Source: Treponemataceae bacterium | GTDB lineage: Bacteria; Spirochaetota; Spirochaetia; Treponematales; Treponemataceae | Assembly: GCA_024402495.1 (NCBI GenBank) | Contig: JAKSTR010000016.1 | Coordinates: 1-43,775, forward strand | DNA length: 43,775 nt | Reading direction: 5' to 3' | In this document: positions 8,575-16,337 of the stretch, piece after piece | Layout: each line of letters starts with the position of its first letter | How positions within the stretch are numbered: position 1 is the stretch's first letter | Notes under the pieces: model-generated | What the model saw: the letters and a program-made list of their open reading frames with translations, nothing else | The model's database searches: none | Told to the model about the DNA's origin: nothing | Position numbers and translations under genes: made by a program

Positions 8575-8607
8575 CAAAAAAATTAAATAAGATAAAAGAG
8601 GAAGTTT

Positions 8608-9156
8608 ATGACAAACAAAGAACTTATATCTGATGGAAGCAATGCCCTCTTTGACAAATCTAATATGCTGTACAAGGAGTTTCCGTCAGACTTTCGACAG
8701 ATTAGGTATTTTACCTTGCTTATCGTTCAGTCTGCACCACTTGAAATTAAGGAAATAAACCTTTTGGAACAGCAGATTAGCGAAGTAATTAAAAATGGCG
8801 TAAAGCACGGTAACAACTGTGACATCAATAAAAAAGTAAAGGTTTGGTATTCGTTTAGTCCAACACACGCACACCTTATTGTTGAAGACGAAGGTGAAGG
8901 TTTTAAAGACCTTGAAAAATGGAACGAGTTTAACAGAAAGCGTCTTGAATGTTTGCACACTCAAAACTTTGAGGAACTGGCTTCTTACGTTTCATTTAAG
9001 ACACAGAGAAGTGATGAACACGATGGTGGTAATGCACTTTTTGCAGCTTTGGAATACTGGAATGGTGGTTTTATTTACAACGATAAACGCAATGGTGTTG
9101 CAATGCTTAAAAAATATCAGCAGAAACGCCACGGTGTTGCAATTGACGGTGAATAA
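8608..9156 (+). CDS. GHKL anti-sigma-factor-type serine kinase
   Basis: 182 residues. The N-box EVIKNGVKHGN (E59, N63, H67) and G1 box VEDEGEGF (D94, G96, G98) mark a GHKL ATP-binding fold of the SpoIIAB/RsbW class, and a glycine-rich DGGNALFAALEYWNGG near the C-terminus provides the lid. The likely role is to bind a sigma factor or other regulator and to phosphorylate the STAS protein encoded just upstream. It is longer than RsbW (about 160), with extra N-terminal sequence. No sigma factor gene is adjacent, so the target is unknown. Start ATG has GAGG 6 nt upstream. A strong terminator follows at 9176-9210. Confidence 0.85.
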   Translation: MTNKELISDGSNALFDKSNMLYKEFPSDFRQIRYFTLLIVQSAPLEIKEINLLEQQISEVIKNGVKHGNNCDINKKVKVWYSFSPTHAHLIVEDEGEGFKDLEKWNEFNRKRLECLHTQNFEELASYVSFKTQRSDEHDGGNALFAALEYWNGGFIYNDKRNGVAMLKKYQQKRHGVAIDGE

Positions 9157-9175
9157 TAAGAATTAGTTAATTAAC

Positions 9176-9210
9176 TAAAAAGAGTATGTATCTTATACAT
9201 ACTCTTTTTT
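9176..9210 (+). terminator. terminator of the partner-switching operon
   Basis: Perfect stem AGAGTATGTAT/ATACATACTCT (9181-9191 with 9195-9205), 3-nt loop, ending in a T run. Confidence 0.93.
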
Positions 9211-9344
9211 ATTTTGACGTATTACCCTACTTGTTGCGATATATATAGCCAGAATATCAAATTTTTAATATATTCCTGAAAATTAAGAATAATCTATAAA
9301 ACGAAAGATAGCCACGAACATAAAAATCTCACAATCAAGGTCAT

Positions 9345-9371
9345 GTTTGCAGTATAACTGCAACATTTTTT
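9345..9371 (+). terminator. orphan terminator-like hairpin
   Basis: TTGCAGT-ATA-ACTGCAA (9347-9363) followed by CATTTTTTA. No gene lies between this and the operon terminator at 9176-9210, so it would end a transcript starting in between. From 9211 to 9431 there is otherwise only AT-rich sequence; a TTGACG at 9214-9219 is the only promoter-like motif and no good -10 box follows it. Confidence 0.35.
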
Positions 9372-9431
9372 ATTAAAAATATATTCAAGATAATCGCATT
9401 TATATTTTTAACCCTTCAAAGTCTTGGGCAT

Positions 9432-9484
9432 AAAAAACACCTCTAAAATTGAACTTTATTTGTTCAACTTTAGAGGTGTTTTTC
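9432..9484 (-). terminator. bidirectional terminator after the smc operon
   Basis: A 17-bp stem with one mismatch (9438-9454 with 9462-9478) and loop TTTATTT. It has an A run on its left and a T run on its right, so it can end transcripts from either side. It lies 40-90 nt past the lipoprotein stop. Confidence 0.85.
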
Positions 9485-9522
9485 ATAGCCTACAGGCTTT
9501 TATCAATTCGATTATCTTAAAA

Positions 9523-11424
9523 TTAATGAATCTTAAAATAGAAACGGTTGATATAAGTGATGCGTTTATTTGCATCCTTCCATAACGGACTTGACGGATA
9601 GCGCTCAACTAGAGTTTGGTAAGATTCCAAAGCAGTACGAACATTCTGGAAATTGCTATTAGGCGCTTCAAAAAGCTGACCGCGCAAATACCAGGCTTCA
9701 TCAAAATTATCAGTAGACTTTGTAAAGAACATATTCAAATATTCCAAAGCTTCATCATAAGCCTTTAAGGTGTATGCTTTTTTTGCCGCTGCCAAAAGCT
9801 GACTTGCATTCATATTTGCGGCATTTGCCATAAATTCTGCACCGGCATTAGAACTGTTACTTGGTTTAGCATTTTGGCTGGTTGCAACATTAGCGTTATT
9901 ATTCACATTTGCAGAATTATTTGCAGCCTGCCAGCTATTATTTGCATTTGCAACATTTTCGCTTGGCTGCAAAGTTTTGCTGACGCTTGTACCCTCACCT
10001 TTTTTAGCATTTTCTACCGGCGGTTTTGTTACAGCTGCAACAGCCGCAGCATTCTGTTCCGGCACTTTTGGCTGATTTTTCTGGCTTACAGCATTTGCAT
10101 TGCTTGCTATTTCGTCAACAGCAAGCGGCGAAGTTGTTGCACTGGTTGTTGTGCGCAAATTATCAGTTGGTAATGGCACCGGCGTAAGAGAAGCCGGATT
10201 TTCAACAACGTATTTGCGCTGGTTTGGCGGAACAATTTCTGCATAATACGGAGCAACAGCGTGCTGATTGCCGCTGTAAACATCAGGTTTTACAACAACT
10301 TCAAGATAGTCATCGATATAAGTGTTTGTTAAAACATCTTGCTTGTAAAAATGCAGAATCGTATAGCCTGGGCGCAAGGCACGCAATGTAAAATTGGTAT
10401 CCGTATTTTGTAGCGAGCGGTTTGAAAAACTTACCAGATTTTTGCCTTCGTCAACTTCACCAAGATATGTCCAGCCGGCACCCGGATAAAGGACATCCAG
10501 ATACTGGTTCAAATTGACACTTACAGTTCGTGAAGGTGTACGGTCTACAATCTGCTCGCTGACAGAAAGTGTCGGCAAATCGTCCGTTACAAGCGGAATA
10601 GTCTGAACTTTTTCCGCGTTACTATTACGTTCGCTGACAATTTTTTCCTGAGCGGCTTTTTGTGCCGCAATTTCGGCAGCCTTTTTTTCTTCAATTGCCT
10701 TTTGTGCCGCAGCAATTTCTGCCGCACGGCGTTTTTCTTCTGCTATGCGTTCTTCTTCAGCCTTCTTTGCAGCAGCTTCGGCAGCGCGGCGTTTTTCTTC
10801 TGCGGCTTTTTCAGCAGCAATACGCTCTTTTTCTGCCTTTTCGGCTGCCTGACGGCTTAATATTTTACGTTCTTCTTCAGCTTTCTTTTCTAAAGCAGCC
10901 TTTTTTTCTTCTTCTGCTTTTTTTGCAGCGGCGGCTTCGGCAAGACGTTTTGCTTCAGCAGCCTTGCGTTCTTCTTCCAGACGCTGGGCACGCACTTTAT
11001 CATCGTAAGCCTTTTTTGCAGCAGCTTCTTCTGCGGCTTTCTTTTCTGCTTCGGCTTTTTGTGCCGCCGCAACTTCGGCAGCTTTTTTTTCTTCTATTTT
11101 TTTATTTTCAGCTTCTCTGGCAAGGCGTTCTTCTTCAGCCTTTTTTTCGGCTTCTGCCAGCGCCAAAGCCTGTGCTTCTTCGTTTTTTACACTCTTCTCA
11201 GAATCTTCAGCGTTTTCGCCTTCGGCTTCTTCCAAAAGCGGATTAGGAGGCACCATAAAATCGTCGTCAATGGTAAGCCAGTCGTCATTGGCGGCGGCAG
11301 TTGCAGGCGCAGAATTTTGAGCAGCGGTATTAGCTGATGCCGGTGCAGAAGGTACAGAAACTTTCGCACTTTTGCACGAAACACAAAAAATAAGAACAAC
11401 ACACAAGAATAAAAACTTTTTCAC
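9523..11424 (-). CDS. large coiled-coil lipoprotein with TPR-like C-terminus
   Basis: 633 residues. A lipoprotein signal peptide ends in the lipobox FCVSC (Cys17). Residues about 75-270 are an Ala/Glu/Lys coiled coil that would span a long distance, as in TolA. Residues about 280-405 form a beta-rich domain (TVSVNLNQYLDVLYPGAGW onwards), residues 405-540 are Asn/Ala/Gln-rich and low complexity, and the last 95 residues form TPR-like helices (AYDEALEYLNMFF, RTALESYQTLVERYPSS). I infer an envelope-spanning or scaffolding role. The start is GTG at 11424 and overlaps the TGA of the upstream gene (GTGA), so translation is coupled to the membrane protein. No homologue is recognised by name. Confidence 0.8.
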   Translation of the reverse strand: MKKFLFLCVVLIFCVSCKSAKVSVPSAPASANTAAQNSAPATAAANDDWLTIDDDFMVPPNPLLEEAEGENAEDSEKSVKNEEAQALALAEAEKKAEEERLAREAENKKIEEKKAAEVAAAQKAEAEKKAAEEAAAKKAYDDKVRAQRLEEERKAAEAKRLAEAAAAKKAEEEKKAALEKKAEEERKILSRQAAEKAEKERIAAEKAAEEKRRAAEAAAKKAEEERIAEEKRRAAEIAAAQKAIEEKKAAEIAAQKAAQEKIVSERNSNAEKVQTIPLVTDDLPTLSVSEQIVDRTPSRTVSVNLNQYLDVLYPGAGWTYLGEVDEGKNLVSFSNRSLQNTDTNFTLRALRPGYTILHFYKQDVLTNTYIDDYLEVVVKPDVYSGNQHAVAPYYAEIVPPNQRKYVVENPASLTPVPLPTDNLRTTTSATTSPLAVDEIASNANAVSQKNQPKVPEQNAAAVAAVTKPPVENAKKGEGTSVSKTLQPSENVANANNSWQAANNSANVNNNANVATSQNAKPSNSSNAGAEFMANAANMNASQLLAAAKKAYTLKAYDEALEYLNMFFTKSTDNFDEAWYLRGQLFEAPNSNFQNVRTALESYQTLVERYPSSPLWKDANKRITYINRFYFKIH

Positions 11425-11855
11425 GGAGCAGCCCCCAAAACATCAGAAATAAGAGCATTATTTGTTTGCTCAAGTTCTTTCAACATCAAATCATCCGGAG
11501 CGGTGAACCAGACTTCGGCATCTTCCCTGCTCCATTTTCTTTTCTGTTCCCGGTAAAACTGGTAAGAATCGTCAATGCCAGGTTCTGCGGGCAAAACAAG
11601 TTCGTCTTCAACGGGCTTTACCAGATAAACTTTCTGTTTTTTTTCTTTTTTGTTGCTTTGAATTACGGTTGCAAAAACCGGCAAAAGCGACATAAAAATC
11701 AACAGAACCAGAAATGCAATGATACCGTAAGCCTGAGGCAAATGGTCTTGCAGATAGCCCGCAATATATGAAGAATTTCCAGCTTTCTTAAAGTCAAACT
11801 CTCCGTAGCCTTTAAAAAATCCCTTTAATTTTTCACCAAAAGAATTGTCACTCAT
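11421..11855 (-). CDS. single-pass membrane protein of unknown function
   Basis: 144 residues. A cytoplasmic N-terminus (about 40 residues, lysine and glycine rich) is followed by one strong transmembrane helix (AYGIIAFLVLLIFMSLLPVFATVI, residues 42-66), a basic stop-transfer KKEKKQK and a charged periplasmic tail. No recognised domain. The ATG overlaps the smc stop (ATGA) and its own stop overlaps the lipoprotein start, so smc, this gene and the lipoprotein are translationally coupled. The context suggests a link between chromosome or cell-division machinery and the envelope, but that is inference only. Confidence 0.75.
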   Translation of the reverse strand: MSDNSFGEKLKGFFKGYGEFDFKKAGNSSYIAGYLQDHLPQAYGIIAFLVLLIFMSLLPVFATVIQSNKKEKKQKVYLVKPVEDELVLPAEPGIDDSYQFYREQKRKWSREDAEVWFTAPDDLMLKELEQTNNALISDVLGAAP

Positions 11856-14764
11856 TTGTTTTTGTCCTCTGCTGTTCTTTTAGGCGGATGCGGCGGAATG
11901 AAAACATTTTCTTCCGGCGGAACATCTTCATCTTCAAAAACTTCTACTTCTTCATCTTTTACAAGATTAACCGTACCGGTTTCATTTTCAAGCTTGATTG
12001 TAACTGCTTTTGTAACGCCGGATTCCTGCATCGTAATACCCAAAAGCGTACTTGCACCGGTAACGGTTTTTTTGTTGTGGGTAATAACAATGTACTGGCT
12101 TACATTTGCAAAATCGCGCAAAGTATTTACAAAGCGAATAACGTTGTGCTCGTCAAGGGCGGCATCAATTTCGTCAAGAAGACAGAACGGACTTGGACGA
12201 ACCATGTAAGTTGCAAAAAGTAGCGCAACCGCGGTCATGGTTTTTTCGCCGCCGGAACGCAGGGCAATATTTTCAAGTTTTTTACCCGGCGGCTGGGCAA
12301 AAATTTCAATGCCGGATTCAAGCACATTCTGCGGATCAAGCAGGCGCAGTTCTGCGCGGCCACCGCCAAACAGACGGCGGAACATATTATGGAAATTCTT
12401 TTTAATGGTATTGTAAGTCTGCAAAAACAGTTCAGTTGCTTCGGCACGAATTTCTTCAGTAATGCGCTGCAAATCTTCCCGCGCTTTCTGCAAGTCTGCA
12501 AGCTGGTTGCTTAAAAAGTCATAGCGTTCTTTAACTTCCGCAAATTCTTCAACCGCGGCAAGGTTAATATTTGAACCTAATTCGCGCAGTGCCTGACGGC
12601 GTTCTGCCAGACTTTCGCGCAAATCCGCGGCAGGCGTAGTAATCGTATACATGCGCTCTTCAAATTCCATCAAATCGCGGCTGTGAGTTTCTATAAAGTT
12701 GTCTTTTGTATTTTTAATTTCAGTTTCTGCCATTGCAAGCTTCATGGAAATATCTTCAAGCTGAGCCTGCACTTTGGAAACTTCCGCATTCTTGCTGTCA
12801 AGCACCTTGCGCTTGTTCTTCACTTCGGAACTGCGGTTGTCGCGGTCTTTTTCAAGATTTTCAATCTCTTTGGTAAGAGAAACGCCCTTGTGTTCTAGGC
12901 TTGCAATTTCGCCTTCAATTTCGCGCATCTGGTCGGTAATGTCTTCCAGACGCTTGTTTTCGTTATACAAATCGTTTTCAACATTGCGCAGTTCGTTCTG
13001 CTTGCCGTTCAGTTCGCGCCGGATAATGCGCGCCTGTTCTTCGGCACCCTTAACCTGTGCAGACATCTGCGCCTGGTTGATTTTCAAATTCTGCAAAGTC
13101 TGGCGGTATTCTTCAATTTTTTTAACCAGACCGGAATTTTCAGAACGCAAATCGTTGATTTCCTGACGCTTTTCGTTAACCTGCTTTTTGTTTTCGCTGA
13201 TTTTCTGGTCGACGATACGCTTTTTGGTAATAATACCTTCAGGCGACAAGAATTCATCAATAAAACTTGGCGAAGTTTTTACCAGAGCCGCAACCGCATC
13301 GCTTAATTTTTGGGTCAATTCTTCAATTTCGCCAAAAGAATGAACTGCGTTATTGATAAATTTTTCAATTTCTTCGCCGGAATGATTTTGAACCTTTGCA
13401 AAATCCGAAAAAATATTTTTGCGGCCGGTTGCAAGAACCTGCAGCTGAGCCAGAACTTCATCAAGATCGGCTTTTGCCTGAATATGCGACGCAGAAGAAT
13501 ATCCGGCGTCTTTCAGCTTGGAATCGAGTTCCGTTACGATGTCTTCGGTAATTGCTTCAAGCTCTTTTTCAAGCTTGGAACGTTCGCCGTCAAGGACAAC
13601 AATTTCCTTTTCTTTTTTTGCCGCAAGCAAATCGTTATCTGTTATACGTTTAGAAGCCGCCGCAATGTTGCCTTCAAAGTCTTCAATGTTGCGGACAATT
13701 TCTTCAAGACGCTTGTTCAGGTCGCGTACAATCGATTCCTGTTCGTCGGCTTCTTCCGTTAAGCTTTCAATGCTGTTTTCAATGCCAATCTTGCGGCCTT
13801 CCAGGCTGGAAATATTCTGCTTTATTTCGTTCAGCTGGCTTGCGTAAACCTTGGCGAGTTTTTCTTTTTCGTTTTTTTCAACTGCAAGCGAAATTATTTT
13901 CTGCTGAATTTCGTTAATTTCGTTCTGCATCGAGTTAACTTCTTCCATGTTTTCAGAAAGAGAGTTTTCGATTTCGTCTATTTCGGCGCGCAAGCCGTCG
14001 CGGCGCTGGGTAATTGACTTTAACTCATTGTTGCGCCGCTCAAAATCCTGAGTAAAGTTTTTAAGGCGCAAAAGCTGAATGTCAAGTTCAAAATTAAATA
14101 TTTCGTCTTTTAATGTGCGGTATTTTGTTGTTTTGTCTGCCTGAATTTTTAAGGAATCGTGGGAACGCTTAACTTCGCCCAAAATTCCTTCAATCTGGCG
14201 CATATTTTCTTCGGTTTTTTCAAGCTTGCGTTCAGCTTCGGCACGCTTTGCCTTAAAGCGCGTAATTCCGGCGGCTTCTTCAAACAGATAGCGGCGGTCT
14301 TCCGGCTTGCTGGAAAGAATCTGGTCAATCTTGCCCTGTTCCATTACAGAATAGGCGGCTTTGCCAACACCGGTATCCCAAAACAGTTCGCGCACTTCTT
14401 TTAGGCGCGCCGGCACGTTGTTTATGTAATATTCGCTTTCGCCGCTGCGGTACAGACGGCGCTTAATGGTAATTTCGCTAACGTCAAGCGGCAAAAGATT
14501 TTTTTCGTTGGAAATGGTAAGGGCAACTTCTGCAACGTTCAATGCCGGGCGTTTTTCGGTACCGTTAAAAATGATGTCTTCCATTTTTTCGGCACGCATG
14601 GTTTTTGCAGCCTGTTCACCCAAAACCCATTTAACCGCATCAACAACGTTACTTTTTCCACAACCGTTCGGCCCAAGCAAGGCTGTAATACCGTCGGCAA
14701 ATTCAAAATGCGTGCGGTCGGCAAAAGATTTGAACCCAAATATGTCAAGATACTTTAAAAACAC
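11852..14764 (-). CDS. smc: chromosome segregation ATPase SMC, short form
   Basis: 970 residues, against about 1,150-1,200 for typical bacterial SMC. The N-terminal head has Walker A GPNGCGKSN (31-39) and the conserved LSSKPEDRRYLFEEAAGI. Coiled coils run from about 170 to 405 and 520 to 790. The C-terminal head has the signature LRSGGEKTMTA (about 835) and Walker B FCLLDEIDAALDEHN (about 860). The middle (about 405-520) lacks the usual glycine-rich hinge and holds only a short, partly helical segment. SMC dimers load DNA loops for segregation together with ScpAB; dimerisation here must use a reduced hinge. The C-terminus adds an acidic, proline-rich tail. GTG start at 14764 with AAAGAG 6 nt upstream. 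Confidence 0.92.
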   Translation of the reverse strand: MFLKYLDIFGFKSFADRTHFEFADGITALLGPNGCGKSNVVDAVKWVLGEQAAKTMRAEKMEDIIFNGTEKRPALNVAEVALTISNEKNLLPLDVSEITIKRRLYRSGESEYYINNVPARLKEVRELFWDTGVGKAAYSVMEQGKIDQILSSKPEDRRYLFEEAAGITRFKAKRAEAERKLEKTEENMRQIEGILGEVKRSHDSLKIQADKTTKYRTLKDEIFNFELDIQLLRLKNFTQDFERRNNELKSITQRRDGLRAEIDEIENSLSENMEEVNSMQNEINEIQQKIISLAVEKNEKEKLAKVYASQLNEIKQNISSLEGRKIGIENSIESLTEEADEQESIVRDLNKRLEEIVRNIEDFEGNIAAASKRITDNDLLAAKKEKEIVVLDGERSKLEKELEAITEDIVTELDSKLKDAGYSSASHIQAKADLDEVLAQLQVLATGRKNIFSDFAKVQNHSGEEIEKFINNAVHSFGEIEELTQKLSDAVAALVKTSPSFIDEFLSPEGIITKKRIVDQKISENKKQVNEKRQEINDLRSENSGLVKKIEEYRQTLQNLKINQAQMSAQVKGAEEQARIIRRELNGKQNELRNVENDLYNENKRLEDITDQMREIEGEIASLEHKGVSLTKEIENLEKDRDNRSSEVKNKRKVLDSKNAEVSKVQAQLEDISMKLAMAETEIKNTKDNFIETHSRDLMEFEERMYTITTPAADLRESLAERRQALRELGSNINLAAVEEFAEVKERYDFLSNQLADLQKAREDLQRITEEIRAEATELFLQTYNTIKKNFHNMFRRLFGGGRAELRLLDPQNVLESGIEIFAQPPGKKLENIALRSGGEKTMTAVALLFATYMVRPSPFCLLDEIDAALDEHNVIRFVNTLRDFANVSQYIVITHNKKTVTGASTLLGITMQESGVTKAVTIKLENETGTVNLVKDEEVEVFEDEDVPPEENVFIPPHPPKRTAEDKNK

Positions 14765-15162
14765 TTTAAACTCTTTTTGTAAAATACAAGTTTTTTTATA
14801 AAAATCTTCTATTGTACAGTTGTTTTTTTGTTAAAAAAGAAACGCAAAAATGCGAAAAAAGAAATGCTAAAACCCCACCCCTGGAATTTATAGACAATTC
14901 CAATATTTATTTTACAACACAATTGTTTTATATACAAGCCCGATTTTTCACTTTGCAAAATTGAAGGCAGTACAGGAAAACGCATTTTGCAGAAAAGCTG
15001 ATGAACGGATTTACATTTCAAGTACAAAAACGGCGCATTTTATACCGCCATTTTTCGCAAATAAGGCTGTAATGAAAAGAACGAAAGGATAAAAGTATTT
15101 TACTTTGCGAACTATTTTTAAATAATCATAAAAAAAGAGCCCGCAAAGTAAAGACCGTACTT
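14765..15162. other. intergenic, no gene seen
   Basis: About 400 nt of AT-rich sequence between the smc start and the first tiny reading frame. No reading frame of useful length with a ribosome-binding site and no clear hairpin terminator was found. It presumably holds the smc promoter on the minus strand; I could not pick a convincing one. Confidence 0.5.
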
Positions 15163-15243
15163 TTGCAGGCTTTGTACGAAATCCTGATAGCGGTTATCAG
15201 TGCAGTAATTGCTGAAGCACTGCTGCTTTTGATTTTCCACTAG
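15163..15243 (+). CDS. possible 26-residue hydrophobic peptide
   Basis: From a TTG at 15163 the frame encodes 26 residues, almost all hydrophobic with one acidic residue per face (ALYEILIAVISAVIAEALLL), ending IFH. It would form one transmembrane helix. No good ribosome-binding site is seen, so the start is doubtful. A GC-rich hairpin (AGGTGGGT/ACCCGCCT, 15251-15281) follows. It is the first of a group of tiny membrane-peptide frames and resembles type I toxin or holin-like peptides in size and composition only. Confidence 0.35.
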   Translation: MQALYEILIAVISAVIAEALLLLIFH

Positions 15244-15315
15244 CGGGAGCAGGTGGGTTTATGTTGACGCATGACCCGCCTTGCTTATTCATGATAATAC
15301 TTCAAGGGAGCGAAT

Positions 15316-15414
15316 ATGTCAAATAATGCAAAGCTTATTATTAAGAATGTTTTTCGCGGCATTATAATTGCCGTTGTTATTTTTATTATTGCAAAAGTGC
15401 CAATGGGAGCTTAG
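15316..15414 (+). CDS. 32-residue membrane peptide
   Basis: ATG at 15316 with GGGAG 6 nt upstream encodes 32 residues: a short basic N-terminus (MSNNAKLIIKNVFRG) and one transmembrane helix (IIIAVVIFIIAKV). Its stop is 4 nt before the ATG of the next small frame, so the two are probably cotranslated. No named family is recognised. Confidence 0.5.
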   Translation: MSNNAKLIIKNVFRGIIIAVVIFIIAKVPMGA

Positions 15415-15418
15415 TTTA

Positions 15419-15533
15419 ATGGAAGAAGAAAAAAAAATGGTCAAGAGCTGAAAAGCTGGCACTGGTTGCAATTATAGTTACAGCGATTCAGACAACATTG
15501 ACCGCAATAAGCGTTATCCTGATGCTTGGATAA
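15419..15533 (+). pseudogene. membrane peptide frame interrupted at an A9 tract
   Basis: ATG at 15419 (GGGAG 9 nt upstream) reads MEEEKK and then a TGA within 11 codons. If one A of the nine-A run at about 15429-15437 is skipped, the frame continues as WSRAEKLALVAIIVTAIQTT and on to a TAA at 15531-15533, giving 37 residues with one transmembrane helix. The shifted frame aligns without gaps to the peptide at 15600-15698 (R-x-E-K-L-x-x-V pattern, shared L-T-x-I), which supports it as the true coding frame. It may be a sequencing error, a disabled gene, or a gene read by slippage on the A tract. A terminator follows directly. Confidence 0.55.
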
Positions 15534-15536
15534 CGG

Positions 15537-15569
15537 ATAAGGCGAGGTAACTGCTCCACCTCGCCTTTT
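15537..15569 (+). terminator. terminator after small-peptide genes
   Basis: GGCGAGGT/ACCTCGCC stem (15541-15548 with 15558-15565), 9-nt loop, flanked by AA and TTTT. Confidence 0.8.
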
Positions 15570-15599
15570 ATAATAATTCATTTTTATAAGAGGTGTCAA

Positions 15600-15698
15600 A
15601 TGAATAGATTTGAAAAACTGATGATAGTTTTTATTTCAATTCAATCAGTTTCGATTGTCTTAACAGGTATTACTATTTTAATTAGATTTTTCAGGTAG
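15600..15698 (+). CDS. 32-residue membrane peptide (holin-like size)
   Basis: ATG at 15600 with GAGG 6 nt upstream. It encodes 32 residues: MNRFEKL, a transmembrane helix (MIVFISIQSVSIVLTGITIL) and a basic end IRFFR. Size, single helix and basic end are like small holin-like toxins, but I cannot name the family. Its leader AAGAGGTGTCAA-ATG recurs before the peptide at 16260 on the other strand. The next gene (RHH protein) starts 8 nt after its stop, so the two form a cassette. Confidence 0.6.
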   Translation: MNRFEKLMIVFISIQSVSIVLTGITILIRFFR

Positions 15699-15706
15699 GT
15701 GTTTGC

Positions 15707-15877
15707 ATGGACGGAGTACGAAATACCCACGGCGGAGCGCGTGAAGGCAGCGGCCGCAAAAAGCTTTCTGAAAGCGGAAGAAAGCAGATTCAGTTTTCTT
15801 TGCAGCAGGAAGAAATTGATTTGATTAAGCAGCTGTCAAAGGAAAACAACATGCCTGCAAGTCGTTTTGTCATGTAA
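15707..15877 (+). CDS. short ribbon-helix-helix type protein
   Basis: 56 residues. The N-terminus has a basic, glycine-rich tail (GGAREGSGRKK) common in phage and plasmid RHH proteins. A beta strand KQIQFSL and two helices (QQEEIDLIKQLSKEN, MPASRFVM) follow, as in Arc/CopG DNA-binding proteins. Translation is well supported by TAGGTG 5 nt before the ATG. It ends abruptly in helix 2; changing the stop TAA to a sense codon would extend it to RFVM-x-CVKA, so it may have lost its last few residues. A likely DNA-binding regulator of the cassette, perhaps autoregulatory. Confidence 0.6.
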   Translation: MDGVRNTHGGAREGSGRKKLSESGRKQIQFSLQQEEIDLIKQLSKENNMPASRFVM

Positions 15878-15938
15878 TGCGTAAAAGCATGACAGTCTTT
15901 GCACTGAAAAACAAAATACCTTTCTGCCTAACACGCAC

Positions 15939-15970
15939 GCCCCGGACTTTTGGAAAATCCGGGGCTTTGT
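15939..15970 (+). terminator. hairpin between convergent cassettes
   Basis: GCCCCGGA/TCCGGGGC stem (15939-15946 with 15958-15965) followed on the plus strand by TTTGT. It separates the plus-strand and minus-strand RHH genes. The U tract is weak. Confidence 0.6.
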
Positions 15971-15974
15971 GGTG

Positions 15975-16168
15975 TTAATTCAATAAAGATTCTATTATGT
16001 ATCGAGACAAGGTTTTTCCGTTTTCCTTTGCTTTCTACTTTAAGGCTTCCAGTTCTTCAGGCTTGCCGGATATTGTTATATTTTTGTAAACAATTTTTTC
16101 TTCCGGGTTTTTCTGTTTCCTGCCTCCGCCGTGACAGCCGTAGCCTGTATATTTTTTTTAGTTTCCAT
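15975..16168 (-). pseudogene. disrupted ribbon-helix-helix-like gene
   Basis: The ATG at 16168 has AGGGG 5 nt upstream, but after METKK an eight-A tract puts it out of frame. With one more A the frame reads YTGYGCHGGGRKQKNPEEK, then strand IVYKNITISG, helix KPEELEALK, an amber TAG at 16035-16037, and then KAKENGKTLSRYIIESLLN to a TAA at 15975-15977. That is the typical layout of small RHH proteins with a TPEELEALK...LSRYI core. Two lesions (a frameshift and a stop, perhaps from AAG) make it a pseudogene unless slippage and readthrough occur. TAG is an ordinary stop elsewhere in this window. Confidence 0.7.
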
Positions 16169-16176
16169 AAAAACCC

Positions 16177-16260
16177 CTAAAACAGAATAGAAGTAATTAA
16201 GAGAACAATGCCAGAAACAAAAGTACAGACAGCTATAAAGATTTTTGAAGATTTACTCAT
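16177..16260 (-). CDS. 27-residue membrane peptide
   Basis: ATG at 16260 with GAGG 7-8 nt upstream. It encodes 27 residues: MSKSSK and one transmembrane helix (IFIAVCTFVSGIVLLITSIL). The leader AAGAGGTGTCAAT matches that of the peptide at 15600, and the RHH-like gene follows 8 nt later, mirroring the plus-strand cassette. Function unknown. Confidence 0.5.
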   Translation of the reverse strand: MSKSSKIFIAVCTFVSGIVLLITSILF

Positions 16261-16289
16261 ATTGACACCTCTTTATTTAAGATGTAACT

Positions 16290-16318
16290 TAAAAAGATGC
16301 CAGTTGAATGACTGGCAG
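16290..16318 (-). terminator. terminator between small minus-strand genes
   Basis: On the minus strand TGCCAGT-CATTCA-ACTGGCA (16317-16298) is followed by TCTTTTT. It ends transcription of the frame at 16338-16499. Confidence 0.8.
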
Positions 16319-16337
16319 CATATCCAATTTAATCAGC

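Noticed and set aside
10660-11337. Long plus-strand reading frames rich in Phe, Leu and Cys
   Set aside because: They are the antisense of the Ala/Glu/Lys coiled-coil lipoprotein; its repetitive codons keep opposite frames open.
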